NCBI GenBank assembly: GCA_018304425.1
Contig: JAGVWE010000002.1
Coordinates: 248,001 to 312,000 of the forward strand
Reading direction: 5' to 3'
Length of the DNA: 64,000 bases
DNA from: Candidatus Iainarchaeum sp.
GTDB lineage: Archaea > Iainarchaeota > Iainarchaeia > Iainarchaeales > UBA10219
This document shows, in pieces, positions 54,335 to 62,411 of the stretch. Numbering within the stretch: position 1 is the first letter of the stretch; each line of letters starts with the position of its first letter. The translations under genes and the position numbers were made by a program. The notes beneath the pieces were generated by a model. It did not search any database, was not told the origin of the DNA, and saw only the letters and a list, made by a program, of their open reading frames with translations.

Positions 54335-54664
54335 ATGCCGGAAACCGATGAATTGGAGGCGTTGAAGCAAAAAAAGCTGGCGGAACTGCGTGCACAGGCC
54401 GAGCAAAGGCAGGCCGTAGAGCAGCGCCAAACCGAGGCCGAATCCAAGTTGGAGTCGGTGGCCAAGGCGTTGCTGGAAGAGCCTGCCCGGACGAGGCTGT
54501 TCAACGTGAAGCTCGTCAACAAGGAGCTTTACCTGAAGGCCCTGCAGACCGTGGTCGTGCTCGCCCAGCAGGGAAGAATCCGGGAAAAGGTCTCGGAACA
54601 GGACCTGAAGTCGTTGTTGATGCAGTTGAATGACAAGAAAGAAATCAAGATCAAGCGGAAATGA
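54335..54664 (+). CDS. PDCD5-family DNA-binding protein
   Basis: A 109-residue protein of the PDCD5/TFAR19 family (DUF122). The N-terminal helix (ELEALKQKKLAELRAQAEQ), then ARTRLFNVKLVNKELYLKALQ and VVLAQQGRIREKVSEQDLKSLL match the three-helix core. The C-terminus KKEIKIKRK is basic. In archaea it commonly lies between rps19e and rpl39e, as here. Its stop overlaps a possible start of the next gene. Confidence 0.9.
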   Translation: MPETDELEALKQKKLAELRAQAEQRQAVEQRQTEAESKLESVAKALLEEPARTRLFNVKLVNKELYLKALQTVVVLAQQGRIREKVSEQDLKSLLMQLNDKKEIKIKRK

Positions 54665-54669
54665 CGTTT

Positions 54670-54879
54670 ATGGCAACCAACAAGTCGCAGGACAAGAAGG
54701 ATTTCCTGATCGGAATCCGGAAGAAGATTGGCGCAAGCGTCTCGGCTGCGCCCGTGTGGTTGATGCGGAAGGCCGGCAAGCGGTTGTACAACAAGCGGGG
54801 CAACCGGCACTGGAAGCAGACCCAGCTTGGCAAGTTGTTCAAGCGGAAGATGAAGGAGCAGGGCAAGAAAGCGGAGTAA
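54670..54879 (+). CDS. rpl39e: Ribosomal protein eL39 with extension
   Basis: A 69-residue protein. APVWLMRKAGKRLYNKRGNRHWKQTQL matches the eL39 pattern (P-x-W, basic, N-x-R-x-W-x-x-x-x-L), but the protein is longer than the usual 51 residues at both ends. I start at the ATG giving MATNKSQ; another ATG three codons upstream overlaps the PDCD5 stop. Confidence 0.85.
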   Translation: MATNKSQDKKDFLIGIRKKIGASVSAAPVWLMRKAGKRLYNKRGNRHWKQTQLGKLFKRKMKEQGKKAE

Positions 54880-54892
54880 AGGGTTGAAGGAC

Positions 54893-55360
54893 ATGAAAGG
54901 CAACGAAGCGGAGTACATGGTTCCCCTGAAGTGGTTGTTCACGCAGCCCAAGCCCAAGCGGACGAACAAAGCCATTGGCGTCATCAAGGCCTTCGTGAAA
55001 AAGCACACGCGCAAGACGGACGTCCTGATAAGCCCGGAACTCAACGAGTTCCTGTGGGAGCGGGCGAGGCACGTGCCCCGCCGCGTGGCCGTGGTGCTGA
55101 GGCTGGACGGGGAGAGGGTCACGGTTTACTTGAAGGACGGCAAGCAACTCGAATCCGACAAGAAGGCGAGGAAAGCCGTGGAAGACGCCAAGAAGAAAAA
55201 GGAACGGGAAGACCAGGAGAAGGCGGAAAAGGAAAAGGCAAAGACCGCGGAAGCCAAGAAAGCGGAAAAGGCCGCAGAAGCAGCGCAGCAGAAGAAGGCC
55301 GAGGAAAAAAGGGAACGGGAAGGGGCTGCGCGTGCCAGCGAAATGAAGCGCGGCCATTAA
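54893..55360 (+). CDS. rpl31e: Ribosomal protein eL31 with long charged tail
   Basis: A 155-residue protein. The first 85 residues match eL31 (EYMVPLKWLFTQPKPKRTNKAIGVIKAFVKKHTRK; RRVAVVLRLDGERVTVY). The remaining 70 are a very charged Lys/Glu/Ala helix not found in typical archaeal eL31 of about 90 residues. A TTG three codons upstream is open. It follows rpl39e closely. Confidence 0.93.
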   Translation: MKGNEAEYMVPLKWLFTQPKPKRTNKAIGVIKAFVKKHTRKTDVLISPELNEFLWERARHVPRRVAVVLRLDGERVTVYLKDGKQLESDKKARKAVEDAKKKKEREDQEKAEKEKAKTAEAKKAEKAAEAAQQKKAEEKREREGAARASEMKRGH

Positions 55361-55385
55361 GGCGAATGAGGGCAAGGGTTGTTGG

Positions 55386-56054
55386 GTGGAATTTCTTAAG
55401 AGCACCGTGAGGGGAAGCCCGTTCGTCGGCGTGTTCGCAGCCGTGACCGACGAAATCGCCTTGTTCCCGCATGCCTTGGACGAAAAGCGCACCCGCCAGT
55501 GGGAACAGGTTCTCGGAGTCAAGAGCATCCGGTGCACGATTGCCAACAGTTCCCTGATTGGCGTGTTCTGCAAGGCGCTTGGAAAAAAAATCGTGGTGCC
55601 GGAAAGCGTGGAAGCCACTGAAACCCGGTGGCTGGAACGGAATGGCTTGGAAGTCCTGGTGGCAAAGGATTATACGGCGTTGGGCAACTTGTTGGCGTTG
55701 AACAGCCAGGGGGGAATCGTCTCGCCCCTGGTCAAGGCAGGAACCGTCAAGGCCCTGGAAGGCTTTTTCGGGGTTCCCCTGAAGCACATGGCGGTGAGCG
55801 GAACGGAAGTGGTGGGGAGCGCGGCAACCGTAACAAATAAAGGGTTTATCGTGCACCCCAATATTGCGCCCAAGGAGTTTGAGGCCCTGAAAGGCATTTT
55901 CAGGGTGTACGGCACCACGGGAACCGCCAATTACGGCGACCCCTTCGTGTCCAACTCCCTGCTGGCAAACGGCCACGGCGTCATCGTGGGGGAACAGACC
56001 ACGGGATATGAACTGGCGAGAATCGATGAAGGCTTGAGGGGAGAACCACTATGA
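55386..56054 (+). CDS. eif6: Translation initiation factor aIF6
   Basis: A 222-residue protein that binds the large subunit and prevents joining of subunits. The pentein repeats are visible: GSPFVGVFAAVTDEIALFP, SSLIGVFCKALG, ALGNLLALNSQGGIVSP, GSAATVTNKGFIVHPN, NSLLANGHGVIVGEQTTG. Starts with GTG and overlaps the next gene by 4 bases. Between eL31 and eL20, as in many archaea. Confidence 0.95.
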   Translation: MEFLKSTVRGSPFVGVFAAVTDEIALFPHALDEKRTRQWEQVLGVKSIRCTIANSSLIGVFCKALGKKIVVPESVEATETRWLERNGLEVLVAKDYTALGNLLALNSQGGIVSPLVKAGTVKALEGFFGVPLKHMAVSGTEVVGSAATVTNKGFIVHPNIAPKEFEALKGIFRVYGTTGTANYGDPFVSNSLLANGHGVIVGEQTTGYELARIDEGLRGEPL

Positions 56055-56272
56055 CCAAAAAACAGGGCACCGAAAAGCGAAAGCAAGCGAAGAGCTTTTA
56101 CGCGGTCGGCAAAATGATTGAAGCCGGCAAACAAAAGAAGTTCACGCGCACCTTCATGGCCTACAACACGGGCCACGCCGCGCAAAAACTGCTGAGCCTG
56201 CTGGGCTCCAACCACGGCGTGCAGCGGAGGAACGTGGAAATCGAGGAGCTAAGGGAAGGAGAGGGCGCTTGA
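56051..56272 (+). CDS. rplX: Ribosomal protein eL20 (LX/L18ae)
   Basis: A 73-residue large-subunit protein. QAKSFYAVGKMIEAGKQKKFTRTFMAYN followed by AAQKLLSLLGSNHGVQRRNVEIEE matches archaeal LX. Coupled to eif6 by an ATGA overlap, and its stop shares a base with the pfdA start. Confidence 0.9.
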   Translation: MTKKQGTEKRKQAKSFYAVGKMIEAGKQKKFTRTFMAYNTGHAAQKLLSLLGSNHGVQRRNVEIEELREGEGA

Positions 56273-56757
56273 TGGCGGAAGCTAAAACCGCCAAAGGAAT
56301 AGCCCCTGACCGGGTCACGATTAGTTTCAACCAGTTGCTCCAGCAGTTCGAAGAAGAGCGGCATAAGCTCTCGGGCTACGACCAGCGGCGGGCCAATGTC
56401 CAGGGAGTCATCAACGAGGCGCAGGCCGCCTTGGCCGCCCTGGACGCCGTTGAAAAGGCGGGAAGAGGCGAGAAGATTCTCGTGCCGCTGGGAAGCGGGG
56501 TCTACGTGGACGCAATCGTCGACGACGTGAAGACCGTGAAGAGCGCGCTCACCGCGGACGTGATCACGGAAACCAGCCTTGCAGACGCCAAGAAAGCCCT
56601 GAACAAGCGCGTCGAAGAGTTCACGAAGTCGTTCAACAAACTGGTGGGCCACGAACAGCACACCCTCAAAAACCTGCAAAACATGGAGCAAGTCATCCGG
56701 CGCATCAGCCAGCGAAGGCAGGCCGGGGGCCAGGCACAGGCCAAGGGAACGGCGTAA
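56272..56757 (+). CDS. pfdA: Prefoldin alpha subunit
   Basis: A 161-residue co-chaperone subunit with two long coiled coils around a beta core: QLLQQFEEERHKLSGYDQRR, then KILVPLGSGVYVDAIVDD (the typical strand with Pro-Leu-Gly), then DAKKALNKRVEEFTKSFNKL. It forms a hexamer with prefoldin beta to pass unfolded proteins to the thermosome. I start at the ATG that overlaps the rplX stop; a TTG one codon earlier is possible. Confidence 0.92.
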   Translation: MAEAKTAKGIAPDRVTISFNQLLQQFEEERHKLSGYDQRRANVQGVINEAQAALAALDAVEKAGRGEKILVPLGSGVYVDAIVDDVKTVKSALTADVITETSLADAKKALNKRVEEFTKSFNKLVGHEQHTLKNLQNMEQVIRRISQRRQAGGQAQAKGTA

Positions 56758-56765
56758 CGGTTGCC

Positions 56766-57842
56766 ATGTTTGACTTGTTGAAGAACAAGCTGACTTCTTT
56801 CACCGAAAAACTCAGGCAAGGGCTGGAAGGCAAGGTCCGGCCAACGGCGGAAAAGCCAGTGGAAGAGCCGAACCGGGAAATAAACGTGCTGGGCGAGGAG
56901 CGGAAGCCCGAGGAAAAGCTCCAGGAATTGCGGCAAGCTGATCACCGCGAGTTGAAGGCCCGCGTCGGTATCGGGAAAGCGGTTGCCGGATTGTTCACGG
57001 GCGAAGTCAAAATCGAGGAAAAGGACTTGCGGGGGTTCCTCGAAGAACTCGAACTGGCCCTCCTGGAGGCGGACGTCGAACAGGAAACCGCGTTGCAGTT
57101 GGTGGAAGAAATCCAGAGGGAATTGAACGGCAAGAAGGCAAAGGCCAGCGACCTGAATGGGTTCCTCCGCCTGGAAATGAAGAAGGCCCTGCTGAAACTC
57201 GTTGAAACGAAGGCCTTGGACCTGCTGGGTGCCTGCGCGAAGAAGAAGCCCTTCGTGGTGCTGTTGCTGGGGCCGAATGGGGCCGGGAAGACGACGACGA
57301 TTGCGAAGCTGACTGCCTACTTGCAAAAGCACGGCAAGCGCGTGGTGTGGGCTGCTTCCGACACGTTCCGCGCCGCGAGCATCGAGCAACTGGAAGAGCA
57401 CGCAAAGCGGTTGGGCGTGCGGGTCGTGAAGCACACGTATGGCGCTGACCCGGCGGCCGTGGCGTTTGACGCCGTGAAGGCCGCGGAAGCCGGCCGCTTC
57501 GATGTGGTGTTGATTGATTCGGCGGGGAGGCAGGAAACCAACCGCAACCTCATGGAGGAATTGAAGAAGATAAACCGGGTGGTGAAGCCGGACTTGCGGG
57601 TGTACGTCGGCGAAGCCTATGCCGGCCAGGCCTTATTGGGGCAGGCCACGGAATTCGACCGGGAACTGGGGTTGGACGGCTTCGTGTTGACCAAGATTGA
57701 CGCGGACGCAAAGGGCGGCACCGCCCTCTCCCTCTTGCACCGGCTACGAAAGCCCATCCTGTTCGTGGGCACGGGCCAACGCTACGAGGACCTGGTGGAA
57801 TTCAAGCCGGAATTCATCGTGGAAAGAGTGATTGGGGGTTAG
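56766..57842 (+). CDS. ftsY: Signal recognition particle receptor FtsY
   Basis: A 358-residue SRP GTPase. A charged N-terminal A-like region and helical N domain lead to the G domain: GPNGAGKTTTIAKLTAYL near residue 167, ASDTFRAASIEQL, VVLIDSAGRQETN, TKIDADAKGG and VGTGQRYEDL. It docks ribosome-nascent chain complexes at the membrane. Located at the end of the translation operon and close to srp54. Confidence 0.96.
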   Translation: MFDLLKNKLTSFTEKLRQGLEGKVRPTAEKPVEEPNREINVLGEERKPEEKLQELRQADHRELKARVGIGKAVAGLFTGEVKIEEKDLRGFLEELELALLEADVEQETALQLVEEIQRELNGKKAKASDLNGFLRLEMKKALLKLVETKALDLLGACAKKKPFVVLLLGPNGAGKTTTIAKLTAYLQKHGKRVVWAASDTFRAASIEQLEEHAKRLGVRVVKHTYGADPAAVAFDAVKAAEAGRFDVVLIDSAGRQETNRNLMEELKKINRVVKPDLRVYVGEAYAGQALLGQATEFDRELGLDGFVLTKIDADAKGGTALSLLHRLRKPILFVGTGQRYEDLVEFKPEFIVERVIGG

Positions 57843-57957
57843 GCGGCCCCGCCAGATTCCGGAAGGCTGAACCCATTGGACAGGCAACCTGGAGTTGGCT
57901 GTTCTCCCTGAGCGCCTTGGACAGAAATGGGGGCGCTGCTGGAAGGAAGGGCGCCCG

Positions 57958-58106
57958 CGCAATATATTTATAAAGAGTTTAAGCCCTATAAGTATTGAAT
58001 TGATTTGCTGTTTCGACCTCTTTTTGCGTCAAGGACTTCACTGGCTTGGTGCAGTGGTTCCTGGGCCCGGGGTTGAAGGCAAACGAAATTAAATGGAGGA
58101 AATTGA
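57958..58106 (+). promoter_or_regulatory. Promoter and long leader of the TRAM protein gene
   Basis: ATATATTTATAAAGAG is a strong box A. It lies about 140 bp before the ATG, so the leader would be about 100 nt, rare in this window. It includes a CACTG/CAGTG hairpin and CCTGGGCCCGGG, and ends with TGGAGG 8 bases before the ATG. This may give temperature- or growth-dependent control. Confidence 0.45.
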
Positions 58107-58499
58107 ATGGCTTTTAGTAAATACAATACCAATCGGTTCAAGGCCGAACCCCCCGTCAAGGAAGGCGAGGTCTACGATGTCGAAATCCTTTCCATTGGGG
58201 AAAAGGGAGACGGCATCGCGAAGGTGCAGGGCTTTGTCATTGTCGTTCCAGGCACGAAGAAAGGCGACAAGGTCAAAGTCAAGGTCAACGCCGTGAGAGG
58301 CAAGGTCTCTTTCGGGGAAGTGGTTGGCGCATCCGAGGGACAACCAGCGGAAGCCGGAGAAGAAGCGGGTGCGGGCTCCCAAGAAGAGTCCGGTGACTTC
58401 GAAGCCGGGGAAGGCGCTGGAGGCGAGGACGAGGAAACAGAGGAAGAAGCCGATGCCGGTGAAGGAAACGACGAGTTCGAGGCAGAGGAAGGAAACTAG
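58107..58499 (+). CDS. TRAM-domain RNA-binding protein with acidic tail
   Basis: A 130-residue protein. Residues 1-70 are a TRAM domain (VKEGEVYDVEILSIGEKGDGIAKVQGFVIVVPG; GDKVKVKVNAVRGKVSFGEVV). Stand-alone archaeal TRAM proteins act as RNA chaperones, some induced by cold. The remaining 60 residues are very acidic (Glu, Gly, Ala), which is unusual and could modulate RNA binding. It has a strong GGAGG site and a long leader. Confidence 0.9.
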   Translation: MAFSKYNTNRFKAEPPVKEGEVYDVEILSIGEKGDGIAKVQGFVIVVPGTKKGDKVKVKVNAVRGKVSFGEVVGASEGQPAEAGEEAGAGSQEESGDFEAGEGAGGEDEETEEEADAGEGNDEFEAEEGN

Positions 58500-58518
58500 G
58501 CAATCAGGAGGACCCCAA

Positions 58519-58665
58519 ATGGAAGAACTGGAACTGAAACCCACGGAAGAGCTGAGACTCAAACTGTTGGAAGAAGAATTCAAGCTGCGGCAGAAACAGC
58601 CCCAGGCTTGGACCAAGACCAAGTACCGGCCCTACGCCAATTTCAGGCGGCCGAAAACCGAGTAA
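58519..58665 (+). CDS. Small hypothetical protein, 48 residues
   Basis: The frame MEELELKPTEELRLKLLEEE and ends YRPYANFRRPKTE. It has an acidic helical start and a basic, aromatic C-terminus. An AGGAGG site 8 bases before the ATG and the short gap to the TRAM gene argue that it is real and co-transcribed. Unknown family. Confidence 0.6.
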   Translation: MEELELKPTEELRLKLLEEEFKLRQKQPQAWTKTKYRPYANFRRPKTE

Positions 58666-58679
58666 GGAAACCAGGAAGT

Positions 58680-58715
58680 GCCCCCAACGGGGGGGCTCAT
58701 TCCACTCTTTTTTTT
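58680..58715 (+). terminator. Terminator after the TRAM operon
   Basis: GCCCCC and GGGGGGGC flank AAC, followed 11 bases later by eight T residues. Confidence 0.65.
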
Positions 58716-58743
58716 CGCTCCCACGCGGAAAATTCGCCAAAAA

Positions 58744-58823
58744 CCAGGCAAAAGCCTGGCTTTGGTCGAAAACCTTATTAACCCAAAAAACGATTATACG
58801 TAAAAATTCCCGGCAACGGGAAT
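58744..58823 (+). promoter_or_regulatory. Hairpins and promoter before a small membrane protein gene
   Basis: CCAGGC-AAAA-GCCTGG (58744-58759) lies upstream; then a CGATTATACG box, then ATTCCCG-GCAA-CGGGAAT (58806-58823), a perfect 7-bp stem with a GNRA tetraloop that would open the mRNA leader just before a GAGGAGG ribosome binding site. It could control translation or mRNA stability. Confidence 0.5.
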
Positions 58824-58838
58824 GCGAGGAGGGTTAAA

Positions 58839-59027
58839 ATGGGAGACTATCTACGAACAAAGCCGATGGCGGTCGCGGGAGCAATCATGGCCGTCGTCGC
58901 CTATGTCTGGAACATGTTTGTTGCAAGCATGCTGACCAGCCTGCCAGCCCCAGTTGGATCTATCGTCACCTGGGCCGTCTGGTTTGCCGTGTTCGCGCTC
59001 GTCTACAACCGAGTCCAGATGATATAA
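58839..59027 (+). CDS. Small two-helix membrane protein
   Basis: A 62-residue protein with two membrane helices (PMAVAGAIMAVVAYVWNMFVAS and VGSIVTWAVWFAVFALVYN). A GAGGAGGG site 7 bases before the ATG is very strong, so the protein is probably abundant. Unknown family. A terminator follows. Confidence 0.65.
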   Translation: MGDYLRTKPMAVAGAIMAVVAYVWNMFVASMLTSLPAPVGSIVTWAVWFAVFALVYNRVQMI

Positions 59028-59050
59028 ACTTGAAACCCGGATAGGGTTCG

Positions 59051-59113
59051 GTTGAAGAGCCAGGCATTGGACTCTTCAACGTCTTCCCCTTTTTCCGTGG
59101 CCTACTGCCACGG
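59051..59113 (+). terminator. Terminator hairpin plus second hairpin
   Basis: GTTGAAGAG and CTCTTCAAC form a 9-bp stem (59051-59080) followed by a pyrimidine-rich run with five T residues. A second perfect stem, CCGTGGC/GCCACGG with loop CTACT (59095-59113), lies right after it, before the srp54 box A (CTATTTAATT). Confidence 0.55.
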
Positions 59114-59170
59114 GTGGCAGAGCCAACCACGCCTATTTAATTGTTTTTACGCCTACTTTTTTGGGTTGAA

Positions 59171-60514
59171 ATGGACTTCGGGGAAAAGCTTCGGCGCGCC
59201 ATTGAACGGCTGAAAGCCGGCAGCGTTGACCAGGCCACGGTCAAGGAAGCCGTCAAGGAACTCCAGCGAGCGCTCATCTCCGCCGACGTCGACGTGGGCC
59301 TAGTCCTGGACCTCAGCAAGAAGCTGGAGGCGCGTGCGTTCGAGGAGCTCCCCAAGGGAGTCAACCGAAGAGAGCACGTCGTCAAGGTCACGTACGAATT
59401 GTTGTCCGCGTTGCTTGGCGGCGGAACCCACGCTGTGCCAGAGAAACCAAAACGCATTTTGCTGGTCGGGCTCTACGGCAACGGGAAAACCACATCCTGT
59501 TCCAAGCTCGCCAAGTGGTATGCCAAGCGCGGCCTGAAAGTCGGCTTGGTGTGCGCGGATGTGGCGCGGCCCGCGGCCTATGACCAGTTGAAGCAGTTGA
59601 GCGAGCGGATTGGCGTGCCGTTCTATGGCGACAAGGAAGAGAAACACGCCGAACGCATCGTTGAAGAGGGCCTCAAGCGGCACGCGAAAGCCGACCTGGT
59701 CCTCGTGGACTCGGCGGGAAGGAATGGCTTGGACGAGGAGCTGACCCGGGAAATCAAGGCCGTGAACCGCGTGTTCGAGCCCGAGCAGACCTGGCTGGTG
59801 CTGGGAGCCGATTTGGGGCAAGTGGCCAGAAAACAGGCGCAGGCCTTCCACGACAGCGTGGGAGTCAACGGGGTCATCCTCACGCGGATGGATGGCTCGG
59901 CCAAGGGCGGGGGCGCGTTGGCCGCGTGCGCGCTGACGAAGGCCCCGGTGTACTTCCTGGGCACGGGCGAGAAACTCGACGACTTCGAGGAATTCGAGGC
60001 CGAACGGTACCTGAGCCGGGTCATGGGCTATGGAGACCTGAAAGCGCTGTTGGAAAAAGTCAAGGAACTCGAGTTCGACGAGGAAAAAGCGAAAGCCGTC
60101 CTGGAAGGCGAGTTCAACTTGCAGATGTTCTACGACCAGCTGGCGGCCGCACGGTCCATGGGGCCGCTGGACAAGGTCATGGAAATGATGGGCGTGAAAT
60201 CCCAGCTGCCCCGCGAAGCCATTGACGTCAGCGAAAAAAAGCTGGAAACCTTCAAGGTGCTCATGGACTCCATGACGAAACAAGAGAAGAAGCAGCCCGA
60301 GCTGATGAGCCACGCGCGCCTGGAACGCATCTGCAAGGGCGCGGGAAGGAAAATCGAGGAAGCCCGGGAACTCATGGCCCACTACAAGAAGATGAAGAAG
60401 ATGTTCAAGCAGTTCTCAAAACTCGACAGCAAAGACATGGAACAAGGCAACATGCAGAAACTCTTTGCGAAGATGCAGGCCAAGAAAAAACAGAAAAAGC
60501 TGAGGCTGAAATGA
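59171..60514 (+). CDS. srp54: Signal recognition particle protein SRP54
   Basis: A 447-residue SRP GTPase. NG domain: LLVGLYGNGKTTSCSKLAKWY near residues 95-115, CADVARPAAYDQL, LVLVDSAGRNGLDEEL, TRMDGSAKGGGAL and GTGEKLDDFE. The C-terminal M domain is methionine-rich (MEMMGVKSQL; LMDSMTKQEKKQPELM) and binds SRP RNA and signal sequences. I start at the ATG giving MDFGEKL; open codons upstream overlap the promoter. No SRP RNA gene was recognised in the window. Confidence 0.96.
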   Translation: MDFGEKLRRAIERLKAGSVDQATVKEAVKELQRALISADVDVGLVLDLSKKLEARAFEELPKGVNRREHVVKVTYELLSALLGGGTHAVPEKPKRILLVGLYGNGKTTSCSKLAKWYAKRGLKVGLVCADVARPAAYDQLKQLSERIGVPFYGDKEEKHAERIVEEGLKRHAKADLVLVDSAGRNGLDEELTREIKAVNRVFEPEQTWLVLGADLGQVARKQAQAFHDSVGVNGVILTRMDGSAKGGGALAACALTKAPVYFLGTGEKLDDFEEFEAERYLSRVMGYGDLKALLEKVKELEFDEEKAKAVLEGEFNLQMFYDQLAAARSMGPLDKVMEMMGVKSQLPREAIDVSEKKLETFKVLMDSMTKQEKKQPELMSHARLERICKGAGRKIEEARELMAHYKKMKKMFKQFSKLDSKDMEQGNMQKLFAKMQAKKKQKKLRLK

Positions 60515-61341
60515 TGGAATACCTGGAAGCCGTGCGAGCAGGGCTGGCCGTGGCGGCCAGCGCGGTCGCCGCCTACACCGACTGGAAGACGGGCTTCATT
60601 TACGACAAGTTGACGTATCCCTTGATTGGGGTCGGGGTGCTGGCCAACCTGTGGCCGGCCTTCGAGCCCTGGAACTTCGCGCCGGCCCTGGTCGTGTTCG
60701 GGGCCGGCTATGCCTTGTACTACGCGGGCAAGGTGGGCGGGGGAGACGTGAAACTGTTCACGGGGTTGAGCTTGTTGGTGCCCTACCAGCAGGGCTTGCC
60801 CTTCGTCGTGCCCGTGCTGTTGTTGTCCACGGTGAGCGCGGTGGTCTGGATGGGCGCGAATTATTTGCCGCGGTATGCGCGGAAAGGCATTGACTGGAAG
60901 GAAAACCGGAAAGGCCTCCAAAAAGGCTTGTTGTTGGCCGCGGTGATAACTGCTTACTTTGGGTTCTTGTGGGGACTGGGGCGCTTTACCTGGGTGCAGG
61001 GACTCTGGCTCGGCGTGCCCCTGGCGTTGGCCGTGGCCTTCACCGCGCTCGAGAACGGCATCCGCCGGGAATTCTTTTTGACGCACGTGAAGGTGGCGGA
61101 GTTGGAGGAAGACGAGTTGCTGGCCGTGGAGTTCCTGCCGCCGGGCCTCGCGGAAAAGCTGGGCACGGGCTTCAAGGGCGTGATCGAAGAAAAAGACCAG
61201 GCGCGGTTCAAGGAAATGGGCATGGAAACGGTGCCGGTCTACCGGAACCTGCCAAGGTTCGGGCCCTTCATCTTCCTGGGTGTAGTACTGGCGCTGTACG
61301 TTCCCAAAGCCTTTGAGTGGTTGACGGGGTGGAGGCCTTGA
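60511..61341 (+). CDS. A24 family prepilin peptidase, archaeal
   Basis: A 276-residue membrane aspartic protease that removes class III signal peptides. The first catalytic Asp is in TDWKTGFIYDKLTYP and the second in the GxGD motif KVGGGDVKLFTGL. About six membrane helices and a soluble C-terminal domain (KVAELEEDELLAVEFLPPGL, Arc_PepC type) follow. It is coupled to srp54 by an ATGA overlap. Its substrates probably include the pilin-like cassette at 2820-4354. Confidence 0.9.
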   Translation: MMEYLEAVRAGLAVAASAVAAYTDWKTGFIYDKLTYPLIGVGVLANLWPAFEPWNFAPALVVFGAGYALYYAGKVGGGDVKLFTGLSLLVPYQQGLPFVVPVLLLSTVSAVVWMGANYLPRYARKGIDWKENRKGLQKGLLLAAVITAYFGFLWGLGRFTWVQGLWLGVPLALAVAFTALENGIRREFFLTHVKVAELEEDELLAVEFLPPGLAEKLGTGFKGVIEEKDQARFKEMGMETVPVYRNLPRFGPFIFLGVVLALYVPKAFEWLTGWRP

Positions 61342-62411
61342 ACGAAAAAAAGTTCATGGCGTTGGCCCTTGAACTGGCGGAAAAAGGCCGGGGCCTAGTG
61401 AGCCCGAACCCGATGGTGGGCGCGGTGATTGTCAAAGGCGGAAGGGTAGTTGGCAGGGGTTGGCATGCCCGGTACGGGGAAGCGCACGCCGAAGTCAATG
61501 CCCTGCGGAAGGCCGGAAAGCGGGTGCATGGGGCCACGGCGTACGTGTCCTTGGAGCCCTGCGGTCATTGGGGCAGGCAGCCGCCGTGCACGCAGGCCCT
61601 CCTCGATGCCGGCATTTCGAAAGTCGTGTATGCCTGCCGCGACCCCAGCCCCTGGGTGAACGGGCGCGGCCACCACGAGTTGGCGAAGGCCGGAATCAAG
61701 GTCAAGGGAGGCGTGCTGGAACGGGAGGCCCAGGAGTTGAACCGCGCCTACTTCAAGCGCGTGAAAACCGGGCTGTCCTGGGTGGTGTTAAAAGTAGCCA
61801 TGAGCGCGGACGGGAAAATCGCGGGTCAGAAGGGAAAGTGGATTACGGGAAAACGGGCGAGGAAGGAAGGGCAGCGGTTGCGGGTCGCCTCGGACGCCGT
61901 TTTGACGGGCATTGGCACGGTGTTGAAGGACGACCCGAGGCTCACGGTGCGGGGGAAGCGGGAGTGGCAGCCCCTGCGGTTGGTGGTGGACTCCAGGCTG
62001 AGAATGCCGTTGAATGCACGCATGCTGAGAGAAGAAGGCCGAACCGTGGTGTTCACGACGAAAAAGGCCGCGAAGAAGAAAATCAAGGCATTGGAGGGAA
62101 GGAAGGGCGTTGAAGTGGTTGTTGGAAAAGAAAAACACGGGGAAGTGGACTTGAAGTGGGTAATGAAGGAGCTGGGCGATGCGGACTTTAACCAGGTGCT
62201 GGTGGAAGCAGGCAGGGAGTTAAACACCGCCTTGTTGAAGGCAGGGTTGGTGGACGAGCTGGCGTTGTTCGTGGCCCCGAAAAGAATCGGAGCCAAGGGG
62301 TTGGACGTGTTTGACGCAACGGCATTGAAGGGCTGGAAAACCCGGTTAACGGGCTTGGCCGTGAAGCGGCTGGGAGTGGATTGGCTGTTGGCGGCCAGGC
62401 TCCGGCCTTAA
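61329..62411 (+). CDS. ribD: Bifunctional riboflavin enzyme RibD (deaminase and reductase)
   Basis: A 360-residue fusion. The N-terminal deaminase has HAEVNALRKAG and LEPCGHWGRQPPCTQALLDAG, the zinc-binding motifs; the C-terminal reductase has KVAMSADGKIAG, TGIGTVLKDDPRLTV and VDSRLRMPLNARML. It performs two middle steps of riboflavin synthesis. Archaea mostly use separate enzymes, so this bacterial-type fusion may be a transferred gene. The exact start is uncertain: GTG codons at 61317 and 61329 and a TTG at 61338 are all in frame and overlap the previous gene. Confidence 0.92.
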   Translation: MEALNEKKFMALALELAEKGRGLVSPNPMVGAVIVKGGRVVGRGWHARYGEAHAEVNALRKAGKRVHGATAYVSLEPCGHWGRQPPCTQALLDAGISKVVYACRDPSPWVNGRGHHELAKAGIKVKGGVLEREAQELNRAYFKRVKTGLSWVVLKVAMSADGKIAGQKGKWITGKRARKEGQRLRVASDAVLTGIGTVLKDDPRLTVRGKREWQPLRLVVDSRLRMPLNARMLREEGRTVVFTTKKAAKKKIKALEGRKGVEVVVGKEKHGEVDLKWVMKELGDADFNQVLVEAGRELNTALLKAGLVDELALFVAPKRIGAKGLDVFDATALKGWKTRLTGLAVKRLGVDWLLAARLRP

